Source: Crotophaga sulcirostris (taxonomy: Eukaryota > Chordata > Aves > Cuculiformes > Crotophagidae). Taken from it: 64,000 bases of DNA. Location of the stretch: positions 1,179,550-1,243,549 of the forward strand of contig VYZB01000190.1 in assembly GCA_013397455.1 (NCBI GenBank), written 5' to 3'. The notes beneath the pieces were generated by a model. That model saw only the letters and a program-made list of their open reading frames with translations. It was not told where the DNA came from and made no database searches. A program made the position numbers and the translations under genes. Of this stretch, positions 35,606-50,300 are shown one piece after another; position 1 is the stretch's first letter; each line of letters opens with the position of its first letter.

Positions 35606-38600
35606 TATTTATATCTTCAGATAGAATAGAGATAGAATTGCAAAGTATGATGAACGATTAACATTATTTTGCTATTACCAAGCTCTGAGCTTACAGCTTG
35701 GCTATTTTATTGTACAAAAATCTTCACTTTTTATAGCCCTGTATATACAACTACCCTGCCTGAAATGCATTGAGCAACAAATGTAAAGTCCTTGTCTTGG
35801 CTATAAAGTTAATTAATGCTCAAATTACTCTGAGAAGCAGCAGAGAACAATAATGTGCAAGTCTACCTTCATTGCTTGTACCTGCTAGTTCCATAGAAGG
35901 ATGAGTATCTTCCAGATAATGAATATTTACCACAATGATTTAAAAAAAAAAAAAACTACACAGAACACATTGACTTAGCATGCAGGTCCTGCAGACTGAA
36001 AAAAAATCAAATGCTTTCTGCTTCTATCAGAGCTGAAGAGTATGGTCACAGGTAACAGACACTATTTTTTTTGAGGGTGATGAGTTCCTGAAGCACAGAT
36101 CTGGCCAACTCAGCTGCTGAACCTGGCTGCCTTGGACAGTGTATCAAGCAAATCTCTCAAGTAGTAGTTAAAAGAAAAATGCTGCATATATGCTCCAGAG
36201 GTGTGACAAATGCACTATTAATGAGTGCTGATAATTGTTTAGAGAAATTACAGAGTAATATTCATGATGTACAAGTACTGCCATTTTAAACAAATATCTT
36301 TAAAAACTTCCTCTGTAATTATTTTCAGTATACAGAGGTAAATATTCTTTTTAATTCAAACACTTTCTTGTAGTTATTTGCTATACTTAATGAATAATTA
36401 CTTTGAATTGGGATGCGCTGACAAAGGTCTTCAATTTCTTTAAATATCTGATGCAGCTGAGCGAGTTGAACTTTCCATCTGATTTAATGTCAAAACAAAC
36501 CAGAAGAAGGTGACATGGATCCTTTCTGGTATTAAAAGGCATGAGGAGTTGAATAGACGATTGCCATTCCTGCAGCTGTATCCTAAGATGAGTCCTGCAT
36601 ACCAACATCTGCTCCTGGTAACAGTCAGGGTATGCAACAAAGCCCAGGTTAGCTCACAGCTCAATTGTGGTGTCTCCCTGCATATGTGCAAGGAAAAGTG
36701 ATTTTAACTGTAGAGCTCAGGCACAGTTTGAAGAGCAAAGAACTCATGCAAATACTTTGGAGAAAAAGAAAAAAAAAGAAAGTAAAACTCTATCCTTTCC
36801 TAGTAAGGCATCCAACAGATTTGCAATAGACAAGAGAGAAATGCAATTAATTTGTCTATGCTATTCTTATGTCTGAGGATGATGCAACTAAAAAAGAGAG
36901 TATATCAACCTCATAGCTTAGTATGATTTTTTTTACAAATACATTTGATTCATGCACTCATCAACAAAGACGTCCCTGTGAAAGGAAAATTAATTACATG
37001 AGCCTTGGGAGACCATTCACTGTGGTTTTTAACCTGGGGTAATAGTAATGAATTAGCCTATGATCTTGCAAGGACGCTAAAAGCAAAGATTATGCTTTGT
37101 GAAAGAAGCAGTCTGTAAGGGTTCCTGAGGCCTGACTAAATTGTCTAAATTACTTTCCTTATTTCCTCACTTGCTGTGAACTCTGAGTGTGGCAGTATTA
37201 ACACACTTAATTCTAAATATCCTAACCTATATAATGCCATATAGGAAAGATCTTCCACCCTTGGTTTGAATCTCTCCTGATTACATCAACTTTGTTTCTG
37301 AGTAACTCTAGATTCTACCTTGCTATAAACAAGCGTTAACACCCCCAGCAGCCTGGGGAAGCTTATATTTCTTGATACTGATGAACAAATGAAAGTCCTG
37401 CTAGTTGTACAACATGAAAAAGGAGAAAAAGCAGGAGAACAAGAACTTCTCGAGAACAAGATCCCTTATGTGATGATCCCCAGTGCAAACAAGTCATCCT
37501 AGGGCTAAAGTCTTTTTGTCCAGTAAAGAGAAAAATGGATATATATGTTCATGCAGAAAAGCCTAATATCATTATAAAAAGCATTTTCTTTAACTTGGAG
37601 GAAAATCTAATGCTATCATACAATATATGTAACAAAAAGTAAAACTAGTGGATTAGGACACTTTCCTGTCCACATTTAATCTCTGCTCTAGGAGCAGAGG
37701 TGTAGATTTGTATAGGTGTATTGTCATGCGCAGTAAGTATGAAAAGCAATGACATCAGAAATGTTCTAGAGCTCATATACAGACTTAAATTGGACTGTAT
37801 AATCTGTATAAAGAGGATGCTGGGCAGGGTGTATATGTCTTTGTTTATACATGTCTTCTCTACCTTCTTTCACAATAAGGATCTAAATGTCAGCATCACC
37901 AGCTGTTGCAAATTACAAGGAACTCTTTAACAGACAACTGCCAACACCAAGTCAGGATCTAAATTCCATCATGCAAAGAGGCCATTGCAAACATGAAATG
38001 AAAAAAAATCCCAGAAAATAAAATCTGTCCGCAATAAACACAGATCCAACTATGGTTTACGAAAGCAGTATGATAAAGAAAATATTAGAATAAAATATTT
38101 AAGAAAGTAGGGAACAAAGATTACTGTTTACTTATTTGAAAAAAATGATTATTCCATCTTTGTCATCTAAAATGGTATTAGTAACATGCAAAACTATAAA
38201 TAAGTTTTACTATGATGAAGAAAAACAATGTCTTTTCAGGACAGATTTATAATCCCTTCTATCAAGCTCAAAGAGAATGAAACATTTGTCAGTGTGGACA
38301 TTTTTAAATTCACAAAAAATAATATAGGGAGGAAAAAAGTATGATTTCATATTATTGAATGACAGCTATGGACATCTCAGCCACTGGTCATGACAAGTGA
38401 AAATGACAGATGTGAACCACCTAATAAATAAAGTCCAAATGTGTTGAGTAAATGAAGGATGTAAAGAAAAAAACCCCACTATTTCTGACTTACAGGTCAA
38501 AAAATTAGGAATGCCCTTAGCAGGACAAGATGCCCATACTTCAGACCAATATGATTATATTTTTTTAACACATGTCAAATACATTTACAACCCTGGATAC

Positions 38601-40657
38601 ACATTTGCAGTCTATCAGATTAATCTAACTAAGTGTCAGACATGATTTGAAGCAACAGAAGGTAGCAATGCAATTAGAATACTAAAAAGGCACAACACGT
38701 TTAGGCCTTTTTTGCATGTCATTGTGTCCAACTTTCCCATGTGTTTGTCCCATCTCTTTGATCCAAACTGCAGGAAAAACAACCAAACATGCAAAACATG
38801 AGGTGTTTTACTTTGTAGACTCATAGCCTTTTTTCCCTTTCCTACCCATTTTGAATCCATTATATATTACAGTCCTAGTTTAGGTCTTTTTAAACTTAAA
38901 CACAAGTTTACAAATGTACAAAAAGTTGATTTTTATATGCTTCATACACATTAAAAGATTTTACTTAGTTGACTGTCATTGAATATCTCAGAAAATGCCA
39001 CAGTATCACTCTTTATTAGCCTCTGGTTTTCTCTGGATTATGCCAAATTCTCCTCCAACACTGAGGAGATCAAAGACTTTCGAATACTCGCAGCTTACTG
39101 TGTAGGGCAAGAATTTCAACTGAGTGTTGTAGCTTGCACTAAAACTGTTTGGTCTGCTAGGGATATAGCTAAGCTTGTGTCAAATACACAGCAGGTTTTG
39201 GAGGACAGCTCCAGGAGATAACCATCATGCTGCATATCCTTACCTTTAAGCAACTGAAAAAACCTTGGGTTAGAGCATCTATTAGATATGTGCTTTTAAG
39301 GCCAAATTGTACTGTGGGAAAGCATACTGACTTAAAATGGAATTAACACCTACTTGCTACAGTGAGATTTCCTAGTGAGGGCCTCTCCTGGATACCCTGA
39401 GCAGTTTCTTACATAAAATATTAGAAATAGATAACAGCACAACACCTTTCAATTCGCTACGCTTGCTGGTTGCATTTTTTCCACCACTCCCCTTTCCAAG
39501 GGACTTTTCTCTCAGTGTCTCTGCTTACACTCTCAGGGAAATCAAAAAGTGAGTGTGTGTCTTTGCTCTCTATTGCTCCAACTTATACGGCATAAGGTCT
39601 CAGGTCACACTCTCATCTCATCTAGGAATTGTGCTCATTAACTGAGCTGAAACAACAGTTTACAAAGATATCTCTAGTACAATGTACATAGTACAGAGTC
39701 AAGGTCAGGTTACTTAACTTATGCATTTCTTCTGCAAATGTGAGTTTGGGGACTGGACCAGCAAGCTCGATGCTCTCAGAGATCATAAATGGAGCAATTA
39801 AAGGTAATTTCTTCAGTTCCATCTGTGAAACTAGGTTTTCAGACTGGGCTTTTAAGATTTTTTTTTGTTGATTTGAAGACTTGTTAAAAAAAAATTTTGT
39901 TTTTTTTTTGCTCTAAATGCTAGCTAATATGCAGAGAAAAAAAAATCATATCAGAGGGCATTACATTATTGGATAAATACTAAAATACATTTAAATAGAG
40001 GCTGTACTATAAAACATGTGGAAGAGAGTAAGGTCAAGACCACAAATGGAAATTGACATTTACTGATAGCTCTAATCTGTGCTATTATATACCACCACAA
40101 AAATTTTCACTTTTTTCCCCCCCTAATACCACACAGAGAAGATTTAGATAATCTGTAAACCTGAAATACTTTTTTGTATACAATATATTTTATTATGAAT
40201 ATAATCAGTTCAGTGGAATCTGTCTTGCACCTTTTGTTAAGAGTGTTGTATTGCTTATGCAATAGATGATGGACATAGCCTACTCCATAAGCGAGTAGAT
40301 TTGAGTCATGAACGTTGCTCAAACTTTAATACTTTGGATGAGCACAGAACCCTCTCCTTTATAAAGGTGTATGGGTTTGGCTGGCTGATGTACCACTTAG
40401 TTACAGTTTCCAAAACAGTACAGAAATAATGTATCTTTTGGCAGGTTCCTGGATGACCCTATCAGAACAGAAATTTGTTCTATTTGCATTTTGAACATTC
40501 ACATGCAAGAAAACTTGCCACAGGGAGCATTCTGCCTGAGCCAAGATACAGTAAATGATTGTGGCAAAATATAAGAAGAAAGAAGAAAGACAAAGATAGC
40601 AGAAGTAAGATCATGTGTTTAAGTATGCACATCCAAATTGCTTTAGAAAGCTTAAAA
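35606..40657. other. FUT9 intron, unannotated sequence
   Basis: About 5 kb with no recognised gene or repeat family. Only short A runs (for example 35941-35955 and 36768-36778) and a T-run near 39900 were noticed. Confidence 0.5.
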
Positions 40658-40757
40658 TTTTTTTGTTTTTTTTTTCCTATTTTTTTTTTTTTTCTTTTTT
40701 TAGTATTCTTTTTTTCTTTTTTTTTCTTACTTTTTTTTTTTTTTATTTTTTTTTTCC
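40658..40757. repeat. poly-T-rich low-complexity tract
   Basis: About 100 bases are almost entirely T with scattered C, A and G. On the FUT9 strand this would be an A-rich run in the pre-mRNA. No element is recognisable on either side that would explain it as a retroposon tail. Confidence 0.95.
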
Positions 40758-43700
40758 AAACAGTATGTCTTTAAGTGTTAACAGGAAGATCAATGCTAGC
40801 AATCTATTGTAGCATTAAGGGGCTACCTAGAATGAACATGAAAGATGTTTGTCACAGTAGCACCAAAGTGAATAAAGACACATTCCAAGGTGATGTGCAA
40901 TGGCAAAAAACCACAAAGGTTGACTCAGATGTGATAGGAAACAGGGCAAGGAGACAGAGCTCCAGAGCAGAGGCAAGTCTGCTGTGATAACTGACATGAC
41001 TGTTTTGGCAGTCGTGCTTCATATGAGCAGTGTGCAGTGAGGGGACTGGTTAAAAACCCAAGAGAGCAGATGACAGTTTTAGCAGTAATAGCAGGAAAAC
41101 ACAATGTAGACTCCTTTGGAAGAACAAGTGGCCACAAATGGCTTTAATATGGCAACAAAGGCAACGGAAAAGGAGGAACTGAAAAAACTCCTGTACCAGG
41201 TTAATGAGTCACTGTTTTTCATACCATTTGGATTGTCTGAACGCTCTGCGATTACTGCCTCATGGTAATCCAGTCTAATGGTGAGAAGGGGTGGGCCACC
41301 GGGGTAAAAGAAACACAGAGTATCCCTATGGCCACATACTAAGTCAATGTCTTCCCTACTGGTTCTGATTTTATTCCCTTTCTTTCCAGAGTACTTAATT
41401 ATTGTTCTATTTAGCAAATACTTCCCAGCATGGTCTTTAGTCTCCTCAGGTTGATTTGTATTTGCTCAGTGCTTGCTGCATCCCCCGAATGATAGAAATT
41501 CTTTAAATCTAACTGCATTATTTATTAGCTTAGTGCTTTTTGAGTAGACAACTAACTTTGCACATAGCCTCTGAGGTGTTAGAACTTGTGGAGATACACT
41601 GTTTTGGCTGCCATGGAGGCCAGCACTGTCTTCTCTTTTCCCTTCCGCAGTGTGGCCATCACAATGAAGGTGCTTTCACTTTGACACATTTAATGAAGAG
41701 ACTTTCTCTACGGGGTATGTCCTCTTTGAGCACAGGTGAGGAGGGAGCATTATAAAATGCATTTATATTCAACAAGTAGAAATTAAAAGACAGATATTGT
41801 CAATGTCAGAGATGCTGCTTGTATGAATTATCTCTCAATAATTGAATTGCTCCTGAGTTAAATCATTTCCCTACCCATTTTTCCATCAGTTTTCTCCATC
41901 AAATCACAGGTATATTATCTAAATGCAAAATAGTCCTAAAATTACCCTAGCATACTACAATCCTTTCCCAAACTGAAAGTTTCCATCCTGGATTGCATTT
42001 CACAAATCAGCTTTCCATCCTGCAACTACTCACTTCGCTTCACTTTAACCATTAATCTCTGAGGTGAAATAATCTTAAACACTTTTTGAAATAAATCCTG
42101 CACAGAAGTTCAGTAAAATTTCCTTTGCTCTGAACTCATATACATCTTCTATGCATTTCTGCAAGCAGCAGAGTGGCCACTTTTCTTCTGGTTCTCAGTA
42201 GAATTATGCTTTTTCTTTCTGTAGTATATTGATTATAATCCAGCTCTTGGGGAATTATTTTTTTTTCTAATGAAAGGGAAAACTGGAGAATTAAAGAATA
42301 TACTGCTCAGTGTCACTTGTCTTAAGAACTAGAAAAGGATTCAGGCAACTACAGTTTAATGCTGCAACGCCTAAAACTTACATACTTGGAGACCAGTGTA
42401 ATTCTGGACTGAAAAAGGCACTGTGCTACCAAGAAGTGGAGCACTTGATGTGGGGTTTGTAATATAAAGTCAGGTGTCCATGTTACCTTGAATGAAGGGA
42501 CCTCTGGGAGCCTCCAACAGGGATTTGTACCTGTCAGCAGGTGAAACACTTTGATGCTTAAACTGGTCCAGAGGAGGCTGAATCTACAACTCCATTTCTG
42601 TTAAAAGTAGGCATGGTAAGATGTCAGGTAGTTATGTCTCTTAAACTAGAATATAGTCCCTGAAGCCCAGCTTTTGAACTTGACTACCAGACTGGGTGTT
42701 GAGTGATTTCTGCTTCCTGTGATGGGAAAGACAAACAACTGTTTGAGCAATTCAGTTGCAGTGAATAGTCTCAAAAGAGTGTCCAAACCAACAAGCAGTA
42801 AGTCATTGTGAAAAGACATTAGTAAGATAACTTTTCTTTTTTTTACCCCATTGTAGCTTGTCAGGCAAGAATGTGAAAGACATGGAGTGAGTTCAAGATC
42901 AAAGTCTGTAAGGCTTGTATTTTGCATATATTTGGAGCACTTTGTTTACAACATTCACCCAAGAAAAAGTGTGCTAGAGGACTCCTGACAATGTTGTTAA
43001 TTGTAGTTACTCAGTAAATACATTTTCTAACCTGGAGATAATTTAAATGATAAGAAGTAAATTTTCCTTGTGTTGTAGAACAATAAAGCTGGAGTAGTTA
43101 TTTTGCCTTAAAAAATCCGTGTTCAAAACAGAAGAAACCTGTGAATCTTGGATGCTACCTTGAATTCAGACTTGGAAATATTTGTTTGGTTTTTTTTCCA
43201 TTTGAACTTTCTGAGTTGAGCATCCACTCAGCAGAATTACTCATGAACTTAGCAGTGAGCACATGCAAAGTGTTTGGCTGGCTATGGACACAAAGTAAGA
43301 TATAAGATGGTGCCTAATGGAGATGGGATTTTCAAGAACACCTATCCAGATCAGTATAATGTGCACTTGTCTCCCTTACATTCTAACTCATATATCCAGC
43401 TGACGTGGATAATCTGGCTCCAACTCACAAGGTTCCTAGCTGCTTCGGGTCTGATGAGAAAGCTCTAATCTTCAGGAAAGACCTTTGCAAGTTTTGTATC
43501 CCTTTTAAAACTTTCTCCAGCTTCATCTAAGAAAACATATCTGATTTGGATCTTGACACTATGTAAGTCCTCTTGACGTGAATCAGGCCGCATGATACTT
43601 TCTAGAATGGGAGTAGTCTCTTGAGACCTGAAAGTCCTTCTAGAATAAAGTGTTGGTAGTTGGTCATTTCTTTGTTGGGTTGTATAAGCAATAAGGTACC

Positions 43701-44110
43701 AATGAGCAACTCTGTAAATTCCAGTAAGGTTCTAAATATTATTGGAAAACTGATCAAGACTTACAAGTGTTCTATTACAAAAGGTTACACTACATAATTG
43801 TCTTTATTAAAAACAGAAATATTTCACAGCTATATAACATTTTATATAAGTTCAGCTGGCATATATAATTAAGTTACTAAAAAAAAAGGAAATTTATGAT
43901 TGAAGTGAATATCTAGTCTTCTTATAAAACAAATCTGCTGCTTGAGCCTCAGGTAGTTTCTCTTTCACCATTCTTAAGTTGATTGACAGCCAACTCACAT
44001 TGTTCATTAGAAAAGTTGAGAGCACATCATAAGTTCTTTTCTGTTACTTTTAAAAGATCAAATAACTTCCTTTACTTTTCTATCTGAAATGGCATTCACT
44101 ATATCTGTAA
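40758..44110. other. FUT9 intron, unannotated sequence
   Basis: No repeat family, RNA gene or supported reading frame was recognised. Confidence 0.5.
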
Positions 44111-44313
44111 TTTTTTTCTTTCCATTTGCTATCCACTGGTTATCTTAATTTCACTTTTTTCTGGTCAATTTTCTGTTTTTTCTCTATTGTCCAACTTATT
44201 CTGATTCTACTGTTTCTTTTTTTTTTCCTAGAACTGATCTTTTTGCTGTTTTTTTTTTTCTCTTAGTCTGTAATATCTTTTTTCTTATACTCTTTCATAT
44301 CCTTTTTTTTAAC
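44111..44313. repeat. T-rich/pyrimidine-rich low-complexity tract
   Basis: Runs of T up to about a dozen bases are broken by C and short mixed words over some 200 bases. This is a less pure version of the tract at 40658. Confidence 0.85.
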
Positions 44314-47300
44314 TAGTTATGATATAGATCTACCCAGCTCACAAAAAAGCTGCTTAGCAATTATTTCTCAATTGACTTCAAGACAAAGAAAAATTTTAAT
44401 ATAGTCTGCAATACAAGCCAAAAGTTTTGTATAAATGAATAACTAGAATCACTCTGTGTTTCTCCACAATTCAAAATACTATAAAGATGTTAATATTCCT
44501 TAATGTACTAAGTTTCTAAATGAACTACAAAAATCATTTACATTAATGCATGTTGGCAATTCTACTGAAATGTTACGTCTACAGTTAAGCATATGCAAAA
44601 GCATTTAATAGGAATAATTTAAAGACAATAATCATCTTCGTGTAGTTATTTAGGGAATATTGTTCTGGGACTATTTGGATTCAAGTTCCATAATTTTTTT
44701 TGTGAAAGACAAAACTAAGACACATACACATCTTTCTTCATGCCTGCATATGAGTACTAAAATTTTTGGCATCTTCATCTAAAAAAATGCGCATCAGCTT
44801 AGATAGCTGTAATATGGACATTCTCATTGTAGCTTGTCTATATGATACATTAAAAAAATGATATGTGGTTTCCTTCTGGAAGTTCTACTTGAAAAATTCA
44901 TGATTAATTCCCAGATTAAGGCTTATAAGAATATTGGCCCCAGTATACAAATGTGTATCCTGTGTCCTTTGAAGACACTGCAGCTACATGTAGGTAAATA
45001 TGACAGATAGTAGAACAGGCTTAATAAAAATCAACAACAGATTTGTTTGAATAAGGATTGCATGATCAGGTTATTTACTCACAGGCAGGCAACTACCCAA
45101 GGCTACAGGACCTTAGAGGGAAAGAATACTCTACACAAACAGTGAAGACAGACTGAGATTTATGGAAAATATTGTTTTAGAATTTGAGAAATGTTGTCTT
45201 GGGGATATACAGCAAGAGAATATTTCTGCTAAATTTCTGCCACACTACACACTAAAAACCTGATGTGCTGACCCTAGAATTTTCATGTGTGTGTATCAGG
45301 GCAAACTATATACCTCAAAGTTATTCCCTGCTCACTCTTTTCTGTTATTCCTTAAAATAAGGACATGTGACACACGAGTTGGCAGTATTAGAATTAGCAC
45401 AAGATAAGTGACTTTTTGCTGCACTTTTTCTCATCCACCTAAGAAGATTAAGTGATGTAGCACACATTTTATATGCAGAAGACATTTCTTGCAGAGAATT
45501 ATAAAACGCTTAAATTCAGTTGTATGAAACTTTTCTCTGAAGTGAAATGCTCTTAATGTTGCAAATGGGCAGTTCCAACGAGCTCATATTTTGTCTTTTT
45601 GTTAGCAAGTCCTTTACATGGAAGTGATTTATGTCACCCAAAGAACAATATAGTTAGTGCAGTCTTTAACACTTATTCAAACAAAACAGTTGCATTGCAA
45701 AGAGGATATTTTTCTGTGTATATGCACAAGATTAAAGAGTATTCTACCACTATGAAAACTGACAAAGAATCCTATTCCTACCTGACACTATTGCCCTATC
45801 AATGAACACACTATAGCCCTGTAGAAGAATCCAGATTCAAATAATTGAATGGAATGGGTAAGGGAGATCATCTATAATTAAAAAAAAAAAATCAAAATCA
45901 AAGTGTTCCTTAATCTTTTAGTGCAAGAAATACGATGGTATTTCATTACAATCTGGAAGTGGAGGATGGGAAAGGGATTAGTGAGGAAGAATAAATAAAT
46001 CCATACAGCACTTAACATTTCAGTTAAAGAAAAATTGTGGGTTTTTGGTAAAAAATATCAATTTGCTTTTAATTACAAAGTTACAAAGATATCAGTTACA
46101 AGAACTATTAGTAAAGATCTCTGTGGTTGAGATTTGCAATTTTACCTATAAGCAGCACTTCTCTGTATCTGCCAAATTTTTTAAGAGAAAGGATGCTTAG
46201 TATTAAATAAAGGAATGAAATACATTTTTAAAAATTCTGTTAGTTTATAGATTTTAAATCACCAATATTCATGTTACACTACTAAGCTGCAAATTAATAA
46301 TCTAAAATGTTCGGTGGTTGCATGAAATGGTGGTTTGGACCTCTTTGTAGTTTGACCACTTAAGTCTCTATCTTCATAATCCAATATGAGCACCCAACAC
46401 TTCTGCTACAAGTTAAGAAAACAAAGTCAAAACCAAAACAAAATCCAAAATCTAATTTGACTTGCACTAGTGTATATTTTCACACAGACTTGAATGAGAA
46501 AATTATTTGGCTTGGTTACTAAACCTGTCCTATGTGTTACTTTCAATCTACTGAGAATTGATCAGATATATGCAGATAACTACAGATATGGTCAGAATTA
46601 AGACTATGACAACCAATGCTCTTTACAATAAAAGACTCCTTTTCTTGAAAGTAGAGCTGTTAATTTTTCTCAGTGATCTAAAGTGCACAGTAGGAAATGG
46701 CTTGCCTGACTTAAAACATTTTTGCGTGAATTTCTGTGGAATGACAATTTAAAAAAAAAAATCAAAAGCCATGTTCTGGTGGGTGAACAATTCTTATGTG
46801 GAAGCACATAATGAAGGATGATGGTCTATTAAACACCAGATTCCTCTCCTGTTCCTTCAAACTTGGCATTTTTTAACTTTAACCAATAAAATGAGCTGAG
46901 AACTACACGGACTTCAGATTAACATATGATTTCCATTGTTTTCTCTAAAAACTTGTTAAACAGTGGTACTGTGGCTTTTCAAATGAACATTTGATTATAG
47001 GCACATTCAGGCTGTAGTACTAGGAAGGTGTATGCACTGCTTGCCATTTTGCATTGCAAAGAGGCCCATTGATTTTAGTAAGTTAAGCTGAACCTCTGAA
47101 CATGCCTTTACGGGATCAAAGCTTAGCTGCTTTAAATTTCAAACAAGAAAACCATGATGTGCCTCGGTCAAACTTCTCTTCTGTTTCAACAATCTATTTA
47201 TGTAGTTGATTTTGTTAAGTAGTGTGTTATTTATCCTATTGCACATAATTCAATTTGTAGTTCAAACTCGCAATTATTTAGTGATTTATTAAAAGAAAAC

Positions 47301-50300
47301 TGAAGCTACTTATGCTGTGTTACTGGTTTTGGCAGAAAAACACAGAATGAGTAAATAAGGTCAAAATTTTTGCAGGTGAAATAAACCTAAAAGCACAAGT
47401 GAGGTAGAAATAAAAAAAAAAACAACCCAAACTTATTTAAAGAGGGCAAGCATAAGAAATCTTAGAATGAAATTGGAAAGACAGAAACAAAATTGTTTTC
47501 CCCCAGATTAAGTGCCTACGAACTGCACGATGCAAAGATTGGCCAGCTATTTCAACTTAGAACATAACATAGCTATTTTTCAAAGCCTTGAAATTGCTCC
47601 ATAACCAGACATAAAATAAGTAACGGAGTAATGCACAGTGAAAAAGTTTCCTTCTTTCCATCTAACAGAGCCTGAAAGTGCAGGCAACCCAATGAGACGT
47701 CTGTGCCTTATATTTTAAAATGCTTGCAGGAATCTTACCACATGACTGTCTCAATTCAGAAGACTTTTCTTCTTTTTGTTTATACCTACTTTGTGCATTC
47801 CTACCATACTGGTTTGCTAGGTGGAAAAGTCAATATCTGTAAAACTGATTCTCTGATTTGGGAGCTTTGCTTTGTAGATACAAGGGAGAGTGGTCAGACT
47901 TTATGTCAGATACTCATGAATCAATTTGACCAGGCCTGTCTATGGTGGAGGTTAAACTGCTGAATAGTTAGAAATGAGTTTCATTGGCTGGAATAGAATC
48001 TAACAGTTTAGAAATATCCAAGTAATCTCCAGTTTACAATATGACTATAATAATCTCGGGTGCATGAATCTTGTCTCATTCTTTATTTCATTCAGCCTTC
48101 AACTTGATTTTTAGTTTGGAGAACATTATGCATAAGAGAGACAGTCTTTCTGCTTTTTGTCCCTGCTGTCAGAGGACAGAGTGACCTGTAGAATCTGGGA
48201 GAAAAAAATGTAGGGAAAGTCCTTTTCAGTCTGCAGAGGTCTGGCATGTTCTCAGTTTAAATAGGTTTTTCAGGTGGGTTAGTAGCTACTCTATTGAGCA
48301 TGTATGAACTGAATGACCTAACACAGAAAAATCTAGTTCAAATGACAGAAGTTACAAAAAGTGACAAGGAACTGAAAAAATAATCTTTTACCTGAATATA
48401 TGAAGCTCTGCCTATCATAAATAGCATGGCCTTGAGGTTTGGAAATTTAATTTTAAGCACTCCTTCAGCCCTTTTTTGCCTTCAGAAGGCACTGTCAAAA
48501 TTCTTAGGTGGTGGCACTGATTGTTTTAGATTTATCCAAGATTTTTTCTGGAGTAGGCAAGTGAAGTACTTGGCATTCTTTCTTAGATCCTGACTCCCGT
48601 CTCCTGGTTTTGATGATCTATGGACTATTCCAGATGGTGAATAATCTTCATAAGGTAAGACAATAAATCATAATCAAAACACTGCAGTCTGAGGCTGAAT
48701 GGGAGCAGTGTGAATTCCTGTGTCTAATGATCTTCCAGCTATACTCCATATACTGGCAATACCTGCTCATCCTCAACATACTTATCCTACTGTTACCATG
48801 CTCTATCTTCCTAGCACTGAAATTTGCAGCACTTTTTTTCCCCCCAGCTGCTCTCCTAACTAGCAATTATATACAACTGAAGACAATTACATTATAATTT
48901 GTCTGTGCAACTGGGCTGTCTTATAATTTGTTTCAAACTGCGCGTGATAATCTCTATTATCAAATACAATATGGAAAAAAATTCGTGGTAGTGCAGAGGA
49001 ATTTAGTTGTGCAACTACTATTGACATTAATAGAAGTCACACAGCTTGATCCTTTTAAAGCTTGCTGGAATTTAAATGTTTAAATATTCCAAAAACTGTT
49101 CAGGAAATTCACCTCTGTCAAGTGAAAATCAATTTCTCCTGTATCAGTTTTGGCCAAAAACATCTTTAGCTTTCTTTCAGGATCATAGTGCCTTTTGAAT
49201 AGCTGATCTTTCATTTTCCTCATTCACTAAGCACTTTCCAACTTTTGTGCTGAGTGAGTCAGAGGTCTATTACTATGTAATAATGTAATTAAAGATTTAA
49301 TATGCACATTCACGCAAAGGTAGACTGAAGACTGACAAACTGCCTTGATCCTGGCATTTCCTAGCTCACAGTGTTTTGGCTTTCCAACCCCAGTTACAGT
49401 CTCCAATGGATTTTTTGTGGGAGAAGAATTGATTTATGTGAGTGAACATTTGTAAGAAATGTGACTCAAATAAGGAAAGGGATAGTCAGAATGAAATTCA
49501 AGTATTGCACAACCTCCCAAGGAAGGTCACGTCATTGCGTGTCACATAGACTAAGAAACTTTTTCTACTTCGCTCTCAAAATGCATTCACTTGACATCAT
49601 CATGTTACTTTATATCTTTTTATTGCTTCTTAGGCAACTTCTCTACCCTTCATTGTAGCATGTAATTATTTATGTTCCTCCCCGGTATGTTTATCTATGG
49701 CTATCTAGATATTCAACTTGTAGGTTAAAGAACTGACTTGACTGGATTTCCAAGTTAGTTGACAGAAGACCAGTGTTTAGACTTTGATAGTTTAAAAACA
49801 GGGCAACAGCAACTTTGGAAGGATTCTTATAGAGTGTTACTCAGCTTTGCTAATTGTTGGTAGCTGAAAGCCCGTTTGGTGCAATTGGCTGCATTTTGAA
49901 GTAAAAATTATACTCCTAAAAATATCTATGGAACCTAGATCATAAGAATCATATAATCTCCCATTTCTCTTTCAGTTCCACTACTGGGTCTATGCTGCCC
50001 TGAGGGAACTGAGATCTTTTCTGATAAGGTACCCTTGCTCAGTTCTCATCACTCATCCCAGCAGCTTGATGGACATCAGCTGAATATGAGTTCATTAGCT
50101 ATGAACATACACCAACAGGCTGGGATTTTTTTGAACTGCTAACATTCTGAAATTACATTAGAGTCTTCAATTGTCTTACTAAAATTAAGTGGGAAAATAA
50201 AAGCACACAGGCAATTGCACATATAAACCCAAGACACTGGGTCATAAAAAGATGACATATTTACCATAATTTTAACACAGTGTGAAACAAGCAGCAGATA

